Shown here piece by piece: positions 33,682 to 43,281 of a DNA stretch of 64,000 nt. Position numbers and translations under genes: made by a program. The stretch comes from Puia dinghuensis (GTDB lineage Bacteria > Bacteroidota > Bacteroidia > Chitinophagales > Chitinophagaceae): contig JAMFSL010000016.1 in the NCBI GenBank assembly GCA_026225275.1, positions 1 through 64,000 on the forward strand, in the 5' to 3' direction. The number at the start of each line of letters is the position of its first letter. Within the stretch, counting starts at the first letter, position 1. Below the pieces are notes generated by a model that ran no database searches, was not told the DNA's origin, and saw only the letters and a list, made by a program, of their open reading frames with translations.

Positions 33682-34266
33682 ATGACAGAGACCAACAATT
33701 ATAACCCAAATATGAGCAGCCAGGGTTCCGATGGCGCTGAAGACACAAGAGAAGAGTTGAATACGGATGAAAACATATCCGGATTCACCCATCTGAACGA
33801 AATGGGCGCCAATGAAGAAGAGTTGGACCGCCTCCGCGAAGAAGTACAGCAGCAAAAGGACAAGTACCTGCGCCTCTTCGCTGAATTCGATAATTTCAGA
33901 AAAAGAAGCGCCAGGGAAAACATGGAATTACGGCAAACAGCCGGTAAAGAAGTCATCTTTTCCCTGCTGGATGTCCTGGATGATTGCGACCGGGCTGAAA
34001 AGCAGCTGCAGACAGCCACCAATATCGACCAGGTCCGGGAAGGTGTTCAATTGGTCTTTTCCAAACTGCGCTCCACCATGCAGGCAAAAGGAGTAAAGGC
34101 CATGCAAAGCATTCATACGGATTTTGACGTCGAAAAGCATGAGGCTATCACCGAAATCCCTGTCCAGGATCCATCCCTCAAAGGGAAAGTCATCGATGAA
34201 ATCCAAAAAGGTTATTACCTGAATGATAAGCTGATCCGCCACGCTAAAGTAGTGGTGGGCAAATAA
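33682..34266 (+). CDS. grpE: Nucleotide exchange factor GrpE
   Basis: GrpE releases ADP from DnaK and so resets the Hsp70 chaperone cycle in the cytosol. The 194-aa protein has an acidic disordered N terminus and a long helix containing [20 protein letters not shown] and [12 protein letters not shown]. The C-terminal beta domain follows ([40 protein letters not shown]). Starts at 33676 (MYMTET) or 33682 (MTET) are both possible; I prefer 33682 for promoter spacing. The GTG at 33655 falls before the expected transcription start. dnaJ follows after 58 bp; dnaK is elsewhere. Confidence 0.94.
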   Translation: MTETNNYNPNMSSQGSDGAEDTREELNTDENISGFTHLNEMGANEEELDRLREEVQQQKDKYLRLFAEFDNFRKRSARENMELRQTAGKEVIFSLLDVLDDCDRAEKQLQTATNIDQVREGVQLVFSKLRSTMQAKGVKAMQSIHTDFDVEKHEAITEIPVQDPSLKGKVIDEIQKGYYLNDKLIRHAKVVVGK

Positions 34267-34324
34267 AAGCCATCGGAAATCCATCGGGTCCGGTTTCGAC
34301 CGGGTCTGGCATCCGTTCAATATT

Positions 34325-35485
34325 ATGTCAAAAAGAGATTATTACGAAGTATTGGGCGTTTCAAAAGGAGCCCCGGCAGAAGAGATCAAAAAAGCCTATC
34401 GCAAGGTAGCTATGCAGTTCCATCCTGACCGTAATCCCGGCGATAAAGCCGCGGAAGAAAAGTTCAAGGAGGCCGCAGAGGCATATGAAATCCTCAGTGA
34501 TGCGGATAAAAGAGCCCAATATGACCGCTACGGTCACGCAGGCCTCGCAGGCAATGGCCGGGGAGGATCCAACGGCGGTAACATGAACATGGATGATATC
34601 TTCAGTCAGTTTGGAGATATCTTCGGTGACGATCTTTTTGGCAGCTTCTTCGGAGGCGGCCGGCGGGGCGGTGGAACCTCCCGCTCAAGAGGCGTGAGAG
34701 GAAGCAACCTGCGGGTAAAGATCAAGCTCAATTACGAAGAAATATCCAAGGGCGTTACCAAGAATATCAAAGTCAAAAAATACGTCGCTTGCACGACTTG
34801 CAGCGGCAGCGGCGCCAAAGACCGCAACAGCGTTCAGGCCTGCTCAACCTGCGGCGGCAGTGGCCAGGTCCGCAGAGTGAGCAACACTTTCCTGGGCCAG
34901 ATGCAGACCGTGACTACCTGTCCGACCTGTAACGGTGAGGGCTCTATCGTCACCGCCAAATGTGCCGTCTGTAAGGGCGAAGGCAGGGTATACGGCGAAG
35001 AAACTGTCACCATCGATATCCCTGCTGGTGTACAGGAAGGGATGCAACTCAGCGTTGGCGGCAGGGGTAACGCAGGAGAAAGAGGCGGCGCCCCAGGCGA
35101 TCTCATTATTCTGATAGAAGAAGAACAGCATCCCGAACTGCACCGCGACGGACTCAACGTAGCCTTCGAACTCCATATCTCTTTTTCCGATGCTGTCTTC
35201 GGCCTGCAGGCAGAAGTGCCAACCATTGACGGCAAAGCAAAGATCAAAATACCGCCGGGCACCCAGAGTGGTAAGATCTTCCGCCTGAAAGGAAAAGGTT
35301 TCCCGGGTGTCAACTCTTATGAAAGAGGCGATCAGCTGATCCACGTCAACGTCTGGACACCTCAACACGTGACCCCTGAAGAAAAGGACATCTTGGAAAA
35401 ACTTAGCGATTCACCCAATTTTCAGCCCAAGCCGGATAAGAATGAACGCGGTTTCTTCGACAAGGTAAGGGAGATGTTTACCTAA
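34325..35485 (+). CDS. dnaJ: Chaperone protein DnaJ
   Basis: The Hsp40 co-chaperone that delivers unfolded protein to DnaK and stimulates its ATPase. The 386 aa show the full type I architecture. The J domain has the HPD motif (FHPDRNPGD). A Gly/Phe-rich linker ([12 protein letters not shown]) follows. The zinc-binding domain has four CxxCxGxG repeats ([32 protein letters not shown]), and the C-terminal substrate-binding domains carry [20 protein letters not shown]. All zinc ligands are intact. It is co-transcribed with grpE and followed directly by a hairpin terminator that is part of a tandem repeat. Confidence 0.97.
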   Translation: MSKRDYYEVLGVSKGAPAEEIKKAYRKVAMQFHPDRNPGDKAAEEKFKEAAEAYEILSDADKRAQYDRYGHAGLAGNGRGGSNGGNMNMDDIFSQFGDIFGDDLFGSFFGGGRRGGGTSRSRGVRGSNLRVKIKLNYEEISKGVTKNIKVKKYVACTTCSGSGAKDRNSVQACSTCGGSGQVRRVSNTFLGQMQTVTTCPTCNGEGSIVTAKCAVCKGEGRVYGEETVTIDIPAGVQEGMQLSVGGRGNAGERGGAPGDLIILIEEEQHPELHRDGLNVAFELHISFSDAVFGLQAEVPTIDGKAKIKIPPGTQSGKIFRLKGKGFPGVNSYERGDQLIHVNVWTPQHVTPEEKDILEKLSDSPNFQPKPDKNERGFFDKVREMFT

Positions 35486-35506
35486 AAAAGGCCGGGACGG
35501 CCTTTT
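35486..35506 (+). terminator. Terminator hairpin immediately after dnaJ
   Basis: AAAAGGCCG (35486-35494), loop GGA, CGGCCTTTT (35498-35506) form a perfect 9-bp stem ending in T's that begins one base after the dnaJ stop. It is also the first hairpin of the tandem repeat described separately. Confidence 0.65.
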
Positions 35507-35624
35507 AGGCGCCAAAGGCGCGTCATCATTAGCCCCGGTAGGCCGCTTCGAAAGGCCGTCCCGGCCTTTCGCGCACCAAAAGTGCGCCATCCTTAGCCCC
35601 GGTAGGCCGCATGGCGGCCGGTAA
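35486..35624. repeat. Two tandem ~64-bp hairpin-rich repeat units
   Basis: Both units read hairpin, second hairpin, then an almost identical 23-base tail (CATCATTAGCCCCGGTAGGC and three more bases at 35524-35546; the same with one change at 35588-35610), giving a 64-bp period. Unit 1 hairpins are 35486-35506 (9-bp stem) and GCGCC-AAA-GGCGC at 35509-35521. Unit 2 hairpins are 35549-35571 (10-bp stem) and GCGCAC-CAAAA-GTGCGC at 35571-35587. Arm changes are matched, so pairing is kept. The loop of the first hairpin is GGA in unit 1 and its reverse complement TCC in unit 2. A partial third copy (GGCCGC-ATG-GCGGCC) follows at 35605-35619. Confidence 0.7.
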
Positions 35625-35669
35625 AACCCCTATACGTACTCGCACCTCAGAGACCCACTCGTCGCCCCC

Positions 35670-37475
35670 TCAACGATCCTCTTGTACTTTAGGCCGCTTG
35701 CTCTTCCCGTAGATTTTGCGCGCCTTCTCGATCAGGCCGATAAACTCCTGCTCCATGCCATCGGCCGGATCCTTCGACTGCTCCGCCATCTCGATCGCAT
35801 CCTTCCAGTCCGCCTGCCGCATATCCCGTGACTTCTTCAACAGCCCGCCAAATAAAGCTATCGAAGACGCAAACCGGTAGCAAGGCTGCAAATCCCGGAA
35901 TGCGATCAGGCGATCGGTACAAGTATAATCCGTCACCCTTTCCATCGTATCATGAGGTAATTTGTAATTCAGTACAACCTGCGCCAACTTCTCAGCACCG
36001 GGCCGCTCTACATTGGGCCCTCCTCCCGAACCACCGGCAGATACAGTCTGCATACTTTCGCCCTCGGCAGGAGTCAACTCGAATAACGCCAGCAAAGAAT
36101 GTCCCGATCCTACTTCTCCACCCTGTATCTCACTCAGCGAATCGGACAGCACCTTGACCTTGTTATCGAACCCGATCAACCGATAATCCTTCACGAGTGC
36201 CGGATTAAAGACAATGTTCAGATAGGCGTCATCCGCTACTGCATAGACGGTCTGCGTGAATTCCTGCACCAATACCTTTTCAGCCTCCTGTTCGTCATCC
36301 AGGTAGGCAAAATTCCCATTCCCTTTTTTGGCCAGTGCCTCCAGCTTGGAATCTTTATAATTACCCATCCCAACCCCCAGGCAGGTAAGGTAGATACCCC
36401 AATCCTTGTACTCCACTACCAGCTTCTCTAACTCCTCTTCGGAAGTTTCACCCTCATTAAAATCCCCATCCGTGGCCAGGATCACCCGGTTATTACCCCC
36501 TTTGATCATCTGGCTTTTTGCCACCCGGAAAGCCGCCCGGATCCCTGCCTCGCCGGGAGTAGCCCCACCAGGTGCCAGGTCATCGATCGCCTGCAGGATC
36601 TTCTTCTTGTCCTGACCCGACGTCGGCGGCATCCAGACCCCTACGGAATTACCATAGGTGACGATCGTTACAGTATCGATAGCACGTAAATTGTTGACCA
36701 ATAGACTAAAAGCGGATTTTAACAACGGCAGCTTGTTCGGCAGATCCATGGAGCCCGATACATCGATCAGGAACACCAGATTGGCGGCAGGAATCCTCGC
36801 CGGATCCAGCTTCCGGGCACAGACCTTCAGGAATAACAGCCGGTCGCCCGGATTCCAGGGACATTCAGACAGTTCCGAACGTAAGGTGAAACAACTGTCC
36901 CCCGGCGGATCCATATAACCGAAATTAAAATAATTCAACAACTCCTCGATCCTCACCGCATCCGGCGGAATGGTACTGCCCATGTTGAGAAAACGCCGGA
37001 TATTACTGTAAGAGGCTTTATCAATGGTAACCGCAAAACCTGTCTCCGGAAAACGCGCGGCAGGAATAAAATCATTCTCTACAAGGGAGCTGTAAGTCTC
37101 GGCGCCTACGGTCCACCCTTTGCGATCGGATGCCCGCCAATCCTTGGTCATGGACATCAAACCCCTGGGAGGCAGCGCGGGCGGATGAAAAGACTGGTGC
37201 AGCCGGATGGTTTGGTATTGAGCGGCGTCTACCGGCAAGGTCAGCGTCTGATACCCCTCAGCCGTCAGCGTTAGCGTGTCCGAAGATTGTGGAACAGGTA
37301 TCCCGAAAGCTCCTGAGCTGCCTGAATGATACAAGTAACCGCTGGAATGCAGGCGGATACTCACATCCGGTAGAAGACCGTTGCTCTCGTCTTTTATTTC
37401 TCCGCGCAAATAGAATTGCCCCCGGGAAGTGAAAAAGAGCACAGAACACAACAGTAGCAGTAGTGCACTTTTCAA
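35670..37475 (-). CDS. Exported von Willebrand factor A domain protein (YfbK-like)
   Basis: A roughly 601-aa protein. After a signal peptide (KSALLLLLCSVLFFTSRG) comes a carboxypeptidase-regulatory-like beta domain (LRGEIKDESNGLLPDVSIRL), then the YfbK-type N-terminal block (FAVTIDKASYSNIRRFLNMG). The VWA domain has an intact MIDAS start, LVFLIDVSGSMDLPNKL, and VILATDGDFNEG. A C-terminal DUF3520-like region follows (YTCTDRLIAFRDLQPCY). VWA domains bind metal and protein ligands; the partner is unknown. There is no in-frame ATG. I choose the TTG ending at 37475 because it starts the signal peptide cleanly; a TTG at 37520 would add 15 polar residues. Confidence 0.85.
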   Translation of the reverse strand: MKSALLLLLCSVLFFTSRGQFYLRGEIKDESNGLLPDVSIRLHSSGYLYHSGSSGAFGIPVPQSSDTLTLTAEGYQTLTLPVDAAQYQTIRLHQSFHPPALPPRGLMSMTKDWRASDRKGWTVGAETYSSLVENDFIPAARFPETGFAVTIDKASYSNIRRFLNMGSTIPPDAVRIEELLNYFNFGYMDPPGDSCFTLRSELSECPWNPGDRLLFLKVCARKLDPARIPAANLVFLIDVSGSMDLPNKLPLLKSAFSLLVNNLRAIDTVTIVTYGNSVGVWMPPTSGQDKKKILQAIDDLAPGGATPGEAGIRAAFRVAKSQMIKGGNNRVILATDGDFNEGETSEEELEKLVVEYKDWGIYLTCLGVGMGNYKDSKLEALAKKGNGNFAYLDDEQEAEKVLVQEFTQTVYAVADDAYLNIVFNPALVKDYRLIGFDNKVKVLSDSLSEIQGGEVGSGHSLLALFELTPAEGESMQTVSAGGSGGGPNVERPGAEKLAQVVLNYKLPHDTMERVTDYTCTDRLIAFRDLQPCYRFASSIALFGGLLKKSRDMRQADWKDAIEMAEQSKDPADGMEQEFIGLIEKARKIYGKSKRPKVQEDR

Positions 37476-37571
37476 TGGGATATTTTGATTAAAATTAATG
37501 CGTTCTTTCCTATTTGTCAAGCCCCTACCCGACTTAATTCCCGCATTTTACGTCACATTGTCACCATCCTC

Positions 37572-38108
37572 TCATTCCATCAGTTTGTAAATGGAGGGAA
37601 TATTCCTCCCTAAGCCGTCATAATCAAGCCCATAGCCCAAAAGAAATTTATTGGGGACAGAAAACCCAAGGTAATCCACCTGGATAGGGTACACCGTAGC
37701 CTCCGGCTTGTGCAGCAAGGCGGCAATCTTCAGCGAAGCCGGCTGCTGATGTTCCAACTGCGGCAGGAATTCGCTGAGCGTCTTCCCAGTGTCCACAATA
37801 TCCTCCACGATCACCACATGCCGCCCGATCAGGTCGGTATCCAGCCCAATAGCGGTGATGACCTGCCCGGAAGACTTGGTGCCCTTATAGGATGCCAGCT
37901 TGATGAAGCTGATTTCTGACTCGATGCTGATCGCCTTGAACAAATCCGAAGCAAACATAAAAGCACCGTTCAGAATGGCGAGGAATAAAGGCCTTTCTCC
38001 CGCATAATCCCGATTTAACCTGTCCGCCATCCCCTGGATCTTTTCTCCGATCTGCTCTGCAGATATATATGGCTCAAAATTCTTGTCGTGCACCCGTATT
38101 ATCGACAT
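37572..38108 (-). CDS. hpt: Hypoxanthine phosphoribosyltransferase
   Basis: A purine-salvage enzyme joining hypoxanthine or guanine to PRPP to form IMP or GMP. The 178-aa protein has the PRPP-binding loop HVVIVEDIVDTGKTLSE, the FLAILNGAFMFASDLF block and the base-contacting C-terminal segment DYLGFSVPNKFLLGYGLDYD. Length and motif order fit the bacterial HPRT family. It is the last gene of a minus-strand run (symporter, O-methyltransferase, glucosaminidase, hpt), 50 bp after the glucosaminidase gene. No shared pathway is obvious. Confidence 0.95.
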   Translation of the reverse strand: MSIIRVHDKNFEPYISAEQIGEKIQGMADRLNRDYAGERPLFLAILNGAFMFASDLFKAISIESEISFIKLASYKGTKSSGQVITAIGLDTDLIGRHVVIVEDIVDTGKTLSEFLPQLEHQQPASLKIAALLHKPEATVYPIQVDYLGFSVPNKFLLGYGLDYDGLGRNIPSIYKLME

Positions 38109-38158
38109 ATAAACCGTATTATTCTATTCTTATTGTTTGCTTGCCAACCGCACCATTC

Positions 38159-39238
38159 TTATTGTCTGCCCACCAACCGCGGCGGCGATGGCGCCGATCC
38201 CTGCAGGTAAACCTTTTCCCCGGCAGCTGGTTGCGCTTCCGGCGTCAACTGATTCATTTCCAACAGGTCCTGTAACCTCACTCCCTCTGACTGTGCTATG
38301 CTGTACAGATCCTCTCCTTCCCGCACTACATGAAAAGCTATCGAACCCGTTCGCCGCTTCCGCTGCAAAAAGATCAGTTGCCCCCTGACGAGCACGTCTT
38401 CCTCCTTCATATCGTTAAAATCCAGCAACCGCCCCAGCGGAATGTCGTATTTACCGGCAATCGACAACAACGCCACACCCGCAGGCGCATACACTACCTT
38501 CGTCCGGTTGATGGTGAATTCCCCTTCAGGATAGGACACATCCGGAGCCGCCGCCGTGGTCCCGCCACTATCGCCTGACGCCACCGGTTGACCTGCCTCG
38601 GCCGCCGAAGGCTTGCCGTAGGCGGCACCCGCTCCACCCGGCCCAACACCGCCTCCTGCTCCCCCTGACACCACCGCACCCCCCGGCATCGTCAATATCA
38701 CCTCGTCGGCGGCAGCCATCTTACCCATCGCTATCAGCGTATATTGTTGAAGGTTGTACTCCCTGACGAGTTTGATCAGGATCTGGGAATACCGGATATT
38801 CGTCGCATAACCCGCCTTCTTCAGTCCATAAGCCCAGCCCTCATAATCCGTCGGGTCCAGCGTAAAAAGAAAGGCATACCGTGCACTGAGCTTCAGGAAA
38901 TCGGAATGATCCCGGTAGGAATCTGCGGCCGAAGCGTAACTGCGGAAACATTCCCCCCGCCTGTCATCATCATGATACACCACCTCCCCCTTCCAGTCCT
39001 CCCTGCACTTGATCCCGAAATGATTATTGGAGCTTTTAACCAGGTCGCTGGTACCCGCCTCCGACTCGTGGAGGCCTTGGGCCAGCGTAATGGCAGCAGG
39101 AACGCCTGACCGTTGCATTTCCGCCATCGCCAGGGCTTTGTAGGTATTGACATACGTCACGCCGTTCGCACTGGTCTGGGCCGGCGCCCGTATCGTTATC
39201 ACTAATAATCCTATCCATACCAGCCACCTGTTTATCAT
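38159..39238 (-). CDS. Secreted glucosaminidase (GH73-like) with two LysM domains
   Basis: A 359-aa peptidoglycan-binding enzyme. A short signal peptide (WLVWIGLLVITIRAPAQ) precedes a mannosyl-glycoprotein endo-beta-N-acetylglucosaminidase-like domain. Recognisable blocks are ITLAQGLHESEAGTSDLVKS, the catalytic-Glu region SNNHFGIKCREDWKGE, FRSYASAADSYRDHSDFL and GYATNIRYSQILIKLV. A Gly/Ala/Pro-rich linker then leads to two LysM modules (one with IAGKYDIPLGRLLDFNDM, one with VREGEDLYSIAQSEGVRL). It probably cleaves the glycan backbone in the periplasm during wall remodelling. It is 16 bp downstream of the O-methyltransferase gene. Confidence 0.92.
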   Translation of the reverse strand: MINRWLVWIGLLVITIRAPAQTSANGVTYVNTYKALAMAEMQRSGVPAAITLAQGLHESEAGTSDLVKSSNNHFGIKCREDWKGEVVYHDDDRRGECFRSYASAADSYRDHSDFLKLSARYAFLFTLDPTDYEGWAYGLKKAGYATNIRYSQILIKLVREYNLQQYTLIAMGKMAAADEVILTMPGGAVVSGGAGGGVGPGGAGAAYGKPSAAEAGQPVASGDSGGTTAAAPDVSYPEGEFTINRTKVVYAPAGVALLSIAGKYDIPLGRLLDFNDMKEEDVLVRGQLIFLQRKRRTGSIAFHVVREGEDLYSIAQSEGVRLQDLLEMNQLTPEAQPAAGEKVYLQGSAPSPPRLVGRQ

Positions 39239-39254
39239 TATCAGGACCCCGATT

Positions 39255-39893
39255 TTATTTTTTCCGGATGAACATCAAACCATCCCGGACGGTCAACATT
39301 ACTTTTTCCACTGTCTCGTCTGCAGCCACCAGTTCATTGAACGCCTGGATCGCTTTTGCGCTCTTACCCTCCACTTTAGCCCCAAGCACCTGCCCGTGAA
39401 ACAAAACATTATCCGCTATGACCAACCCTCCCGCCCTTACCCGCGGTAAAACCAGTTTATAATAGTCTATATAACCCGGTTTGTCGGCATCGATAAAGAC
39501 CAGGTCCCAGCTCTCTTCCAGGGTTGGAATGATGGCTAACGCGTTTCCACGGTGCAATATTATCCTGTCCTGCCAATTTGCCCGGCGGAAATGCTCCGCC
39601 GCCAGGTCCGCATCTGCCTCTCTCAGCTCGATGGTATGCAGCCGGCCATCCGCCGTCAGACCCGCTGCCAGGCACAATGCGCTATATCCCATAAACGTTC
39701 CGATTTCCAGAATACGGCGTGGCCCGAGAAGCCTGCTAACCATCTCCAGAAACTTGCCCTGCAACGGCCCGCTCAACATATGAGCTTCGGGATGATGCGC
39801 CTCCGTATAGGCGGCTATTTCCTGCAGCAAAGGACTCGTGGGAGTAGAATATCGCTGGGCATATTCCTGTGCCGCAGGATCAATTATTTCCAT
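39255..39893 (-). CDS. SAM-dependent O-methyltransferase (caffeoyl-CoA type fold)
   Basis: A 212-aa class I methyltransferase of the O-methyltransferase family 3 type. Motif I is ILEIGTFMGYSALCLAAGL, the ribose-binding acidic residue lies in LHTIELREADADLAAEHF, and the metal-site region is WDLVFIDADKPGYIDYYKL. These features match the cation-dependent catechol/caffeoyl-CoA methyltransferase group, whose bacterial substrates are mostly unknown. No signal peptide is present, so it acts in the cytosol. Its start overlaps the end of the symporter gene by 14 bp, implying coupled translation. Confidence 0.92.
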   Translation of the reverse strand: MEIIDPAAQEYAQRYSTPTSPLLQEIAAYTEAHHPEAHMLSGPLQGKFLEMVSRLLGPRRILEIGTFMGYSALCLAAGLTADGRLHTIELREADADLAAEHFRRANWQDRIILHRGNALAIIPTLEESWDLVFIDADKPGYIDYYKLVLPRVRAGGLVIADNVLFHGQVLGAKVEGKSAKAIQAFNELVAADETVEKVMLTVRDGLMFIRKK

Positions 39894-41406
39894 GCCTGTG
39901 ATCTTTTGACAAAGATAACACCCACAACCCCAAAAAGGTCAATATCCCATTGATCAACAGTAGTTCGATCCCAATCTGAAAGCCCCCCAGCCAGGACGCC
40001 GACCACCGGCTCAGAACCCAGCAGATCGCAGGCGCCACCAGGCAAACCGCCGTCACCGTCCATCGGTTGGGCAATGCCCGTTTAGTAAAGATCCCAAAGG
40101 AGAAAAGACCCAGCAGCGGTCCATAGGTATAGCCCGCCAGTTCCAGTATGACCCCGATGACGGATTTATTGTTCACCCATTTGAACAGCAGGATGCATAA
40201 CAGAAAGACAATGGCAAAGCTGACATGGACGGTCAGCCTTGTCCGCTTTTTCTGCCGTTCACTCATCTCTGTCCGGTCTTTAAAGTCCAGCAGATCGATG
40301 CAAAACGAGGAGGTCAGCGCAGTCAATGCCCCATCCGCACTGGGGAACAGGGCCGAAATCAGGCCGATGATGAAGATGATGCTGACGGCCGGCGGGAGGT
40401 AATGCAATGCCAGCGTGGGGAACAGGTCATCCCCGGTCACATTCCGCCCATCCAGCAATAACTTATGATCGCCACCGGGATATCCCGCACCCTTGTGCAG
40501 GGCATACAGGTATAGCAGGCCGCCGAGCAACAAAAACAGAAAGCTCACCAGCATCATCACAAAGCTGAAAACGACCACGTTCTTTTTAGAATCCCGGAGA
40601 TTTCGGACACTGATATTCTTTTGCATCATCTCCTGGTCCAGCCCGGTCATGGCAATACTGATGAACATCCCACCGACGATCTGCTTGCCAAAAAAATTCT
40701 TACTCTGTATATCGGTGTGGAAGATCCGGGTCAATCCCCTGGCGTCCAGTGCCTGCATGGCCCCTCCTACGGACAGCCCCAGCGTATGCAGGATATAGAC
40801 GATACAGACGACCAGCCCCAGCAACATGAAGGTAGTTTGCAGCGTATCGGTATACACGATGGTCTTCACACCGCCTTCAAACGTATACAACAGGATCATC
40901 ACAAGGATCACCGCCGTAGTCAGGCCAAAAGGAATGCCCAGATCCTTCAGGATGAACAAATGCAGCACATTGATCACCAGGAAGAGCCGTGCCGTCGCTC
41001 CCACCGTACGGGATAGAATAAAGAACAGCGAACCCGTCCGGTAGGCCACTGTGCCAAACCGGGTGTGAAGATAACGATAGATGGAAGTGAGGTTTAGCCG
41101 GTAATATAACGGCAACAAGACGAAGGCAATGATCAGATAGCCGATCCAATTCCCGATAATGACCTGGAAATAACCGAATGCCTTATGACCGTCATCGGTG
41201 AAATCTCCCACCGTCCCCGGTACAGAAACAAAAGTGACCCCGGAAAGAGAAGTGCCGATCATGCCGAATGCCACCAGCATCCAATTGGAGTTCCGGTTAC
41301 CGATAAAAAAGGATTCGTTGTTGGAATGACGGGAAGTACGCCAGGCTACCAGCAACAACAGGAGAAAGTAACCGGTCACGAAAGAAAACAGCAACGAAGA
41401 GGCCAT
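39880..41406 (-). CDS. Sodium:solute symporter (SSS family)
   Basis: A 508-aa inner-membrane protein with about thirteen hydrophobic helices. The N-terminal SSS hallmarks are SFFIGNRNSNWMLVAFGMIG and TSLSGVTFVSVPG, and the later core motif GLISALFPSADGALTALTSS is also typical. It would import an unknown organic solute with sodium. The substrate (sugar, amino acid, nucleoside, sialate or other) cannot be predicted from sequence by eye. It begins a minus-strand operon with the O-methyltransferase gene, which overlaps it by 14 bp. Confidence 0.93.
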   Translation of the reverse strand: MASSLLFSFVTGYFLLLLLVAWRTSRHSNNESFFIGNRNSNWMLVAFGMIGTSLSGVTFVSVPGTVGDFTDDGHKAFGYFQVIIGNWIGYLIIAFVLLPLYYRLNLTSIYRYLHTRFGTVAYRTGSLFFILSRTVGATARLFLVINVLHLFILKDLGIPFGLTTAVILVMILLYTFEGGVKTIVYTDTLQTTFMLLGLVVCIVYILHTLGLSVGGAMQALDARGLTRIFHTDIQSKNFFGKQIVGGMFISIAMTGLDQEMMQKNISVRNLRDSKKNVVVFSFVMMLVSFLFLLLGGLLYLYALHKGAGYPGGDHKLLLDGRNVTGDDLFPTLALHYLPPAVSIIFIIGLISALFPSADGALTALTSSFCIDLLDFKDRTEMSERQKKRTRLTVHVSFAIVFLLCILLFKWVNNKSVIGVILELAGYTYGPLLGLFSFGIFTKRALPNRWTVTAVCLVAPAICWVLSRWSASWLGGFQIGIELLLINGILTFLGLWVLSLSKDHRHGNN

Positions 41407-41505
41407 GCCTGAAATTAGTAAATAATCCCCAGACGGAATAAATCCCCCCGGGGAAGTCGTTATCCGGCTGGCCTGAGCCCGTCGCCCCTGCCTTCCTGCG
41501 CCATT

Positions 41506-42144
41506 TTATCTATGCCCATGCAGATAGATGTCGAATCCCGCCCGGATCACAGGCAATGGATGACCAGAAATATCATTGTAAGGTGAATTGGGGCTGCCGG
41601 CTACATCAAACATCAGCGCGATATAAAAACTCGACTGCCCGATGACCCGCCGGCTATAACCCGCCCCCAGCAGCAGGCTTCCCGCGCTGGTATTGCTCTT
41701 ATAAGTCCCGCCGCCAGTGCCTTCATAAGTCTCCGTAGTACTGATCCAGTTGACTTCCGGCTGTGCCGTCAGAAAAAGAAAGGGTAACACGAAAGCCCGG
41801 CCAAATACGCCGCCGCCATAAATAAATTGCTTTTCGCCGATATCAGGATTGTAGTATCCCGTCGGATCTGCACTGATAGAATTGTAATTGAAGTTCAACA
41901 CCAACCCCGCGTCCAGCCACTTGTAAAGGGAATAGCCGATTTCCGGATTGACGCCGATATTGAACTGATCAGTGCCAAAGCCAAGGCCAAGGCTACCGCC
42001 TAAGAAGAGATTCTGCTTCAGAAACCCATTGCCGTCCCCATCGTCGGAATAGGTATTCACCCGCGAAGGCATATGTCCGTACTGGGCAAAACTACCAAGC
42101 CCTGTCATCAATAAAATAACTGCGATAACTGCCTTTCTTATCAT
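41506..42144 (-). CDS. Outer-membrane beta-barrel protein, T9SS-module companion
   Basis: A 212-aa protein with a clear signal peptide (KAVIAVILLMTGLGSFAQ) and alternating hydrophobic/aromatic strands (FLGGSLGLGFGTDQFNI, EIGYSLYKWLDAGLVLNFNY, SLLLGAGYSRRVIG). These fit an eight- to ten-stranded small outer-membrane barrel. I do not recognise a specific family. It lies 25 bp downstream of the PorP/SprF gene and shares its orientation, as the last gene of a module with two giant type B T9SS proteins. It could be an accessory anchor or porin for them; that link is inferred only from position. Confidence 0.75.
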   Translation of the reverse strand: MIRKAVIAVILLMTGLGSFAQYGHMPSRVNTYSDDGDGNGFLKQNLFLGGSLGLGFGTDQFNIGVNPEIGYSLYKWLDAGLVLNFNYNSISADPTGYYNPDIGEKQFIYGGGVFGRAFVLPFLFLTAQPEVNWISTTETYEGTGGGTYKSNTSAGSLLLGAGYSRRVIGQSSFYIALMFDVAGSPNSPYNDISGHPLPVIRAGFDIYLHGHR

Positions 42145-42169
42145 TGTGTTTTATGTTTATCCCGAAAAA

Positions 42170-43216
42170 TCATTGCTTGAATGTAGGGCAAAGCGACTGC
42201 CGGCGGTCGCCATTATACTGGCTGTAAAATCCATCCTGCTCCAACGCAAACTCGAAAGCCCCATACCCGTTATTGTAGTTTTTCAACGATGAAGTGGTCG
42301 CATCGTAAGAGAAAGTTAGCTTGATATTGTGATAAATGAATCCGATCATGGGAATGATCGCATCTCCCGGCCGCGCGAACAACCCACCGATCACCTGCTG
42401 ATCTCCGTTATCCTGAATATTATATTTGGCCAACATGCCGATGGATATCTCCTGGGCGCCTGCCATGCTCGTATAATAGCCCATCGGGTCGAGGATCACC
42501 TGGTCGTTGACCTTGATGCTGGCATTGACAAAACCAATATACCGGCGTGCCAGCCGGCTGTCGAATCCCTCCGGGTCGGTCGTAAAAAAAGATTCCCGCG
42601 GCCGGTTGATATGCTGAACGGAAAAGCCGCCATTCAGATAAAGATTATTAGTCGGAAAATAAGCGTAATTCATCCCTAGCTGCATGTCGAAAAAATTACA
42701 GTTCGGCTGGTCGATCTGTACGCTGGTCGGTAAAGTGTTATCAAAGAACTGCCCGTCGAACTGATCCGGAAACTTGAGACTGGTGGTATTGATCCGCTTA
42801 TTGATATAGCCGGCATTAAAACCCAGCGTCAGCAGGCTCGCATACCCCAGCATCTGATGATAGGCCGCCGAGCCATATATTTCCGTCGATGTCAGCGTAC
42901 CTGCCCCTGCCTGATCTTTAAGAATGACCCCGCCTAACCCCATCCACCCGTTCTCTATCTTGTTCCTGAATACCTGTGCATCCCCCCAGACACTCATCGT
43001 CGTGTAAGGCTCGGACATGACCGAAGACCACTGATTGCGGTAATTGGCGCCCAGCCGGTAGTCGGCATCCGGTATAAACCCCGTATTGGCGGGATTGGTC
43101 ATCAAGGGCGAATTGAACCACTGCGAAAAATGAAGATCCTGGGCAGAGACACCTATACCTCCAATCACGCAGCAGCCCAGAATCAGTATTTTTTTCAGTC
43201 CCCCCATTTGTTTCAT
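42170..43216 (-). CDS. PorP/SprF family T9SS outer-membrane protein (second copy)
   Basis: A 348-aa paralogue of the protein at 19713. Its signal peptide ends near GVSAQ and is followed by DLHFSQWFNSPLMTNPANTG. YRLGANYRNQWSSV and a C-terminal SLCPTFKQ complete the PorP/SprF fingerprint. It lies 65 bp downstream of the 1214-aa PKD protein and is co-directional with both tandem type B cargo genes. By analogy with SprF/SprB it is probably the dedicated outer-membrane partner needed to secrete or hold them. A TAACTTTG box (43298-43291, minus strand) overlaps the end of the cargo gene and might give it a separate promoter, though this is also coding sequence. Confidence 0.92.
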   Translation of the reverse strand: MKQMGGLKKILILGCCVIGGIGVSAQDLHFSQWFNSPLMTNPANTGFIPDADYRLGANYRNQWSSVMSEPYTTMSVWGDAQVFRNKIENGWMGLGGVILKDQAGAGTLTSTEIYGSAAYHQMLGYASLLTLGFNAGYINKRINTTSLKFPDQFDGQFFDNTLPTSVQIDQPNCNFFDMQLGMNYAYFPTNNLYLNGGFSVQHINRPRESFFTTDPEGFDSRLARRYIGFVNASIKVNDQVILDPMGYYTSMAGAQEISIGMLAKYNIQDNGDQQVIGGLFARPGDAIIPMIGFIYHNIKLTFSYDATTSSLKNYNNGYGAFEFALEQDGFYSQYNGDRRQSLCPTFKQ

Positions 43217-43281
43217 TAACGAAAATTTAAGGATTATGGTTGTCTGTTCACCACCTGTTAACCAACGCGCGGCCCGTCTCC

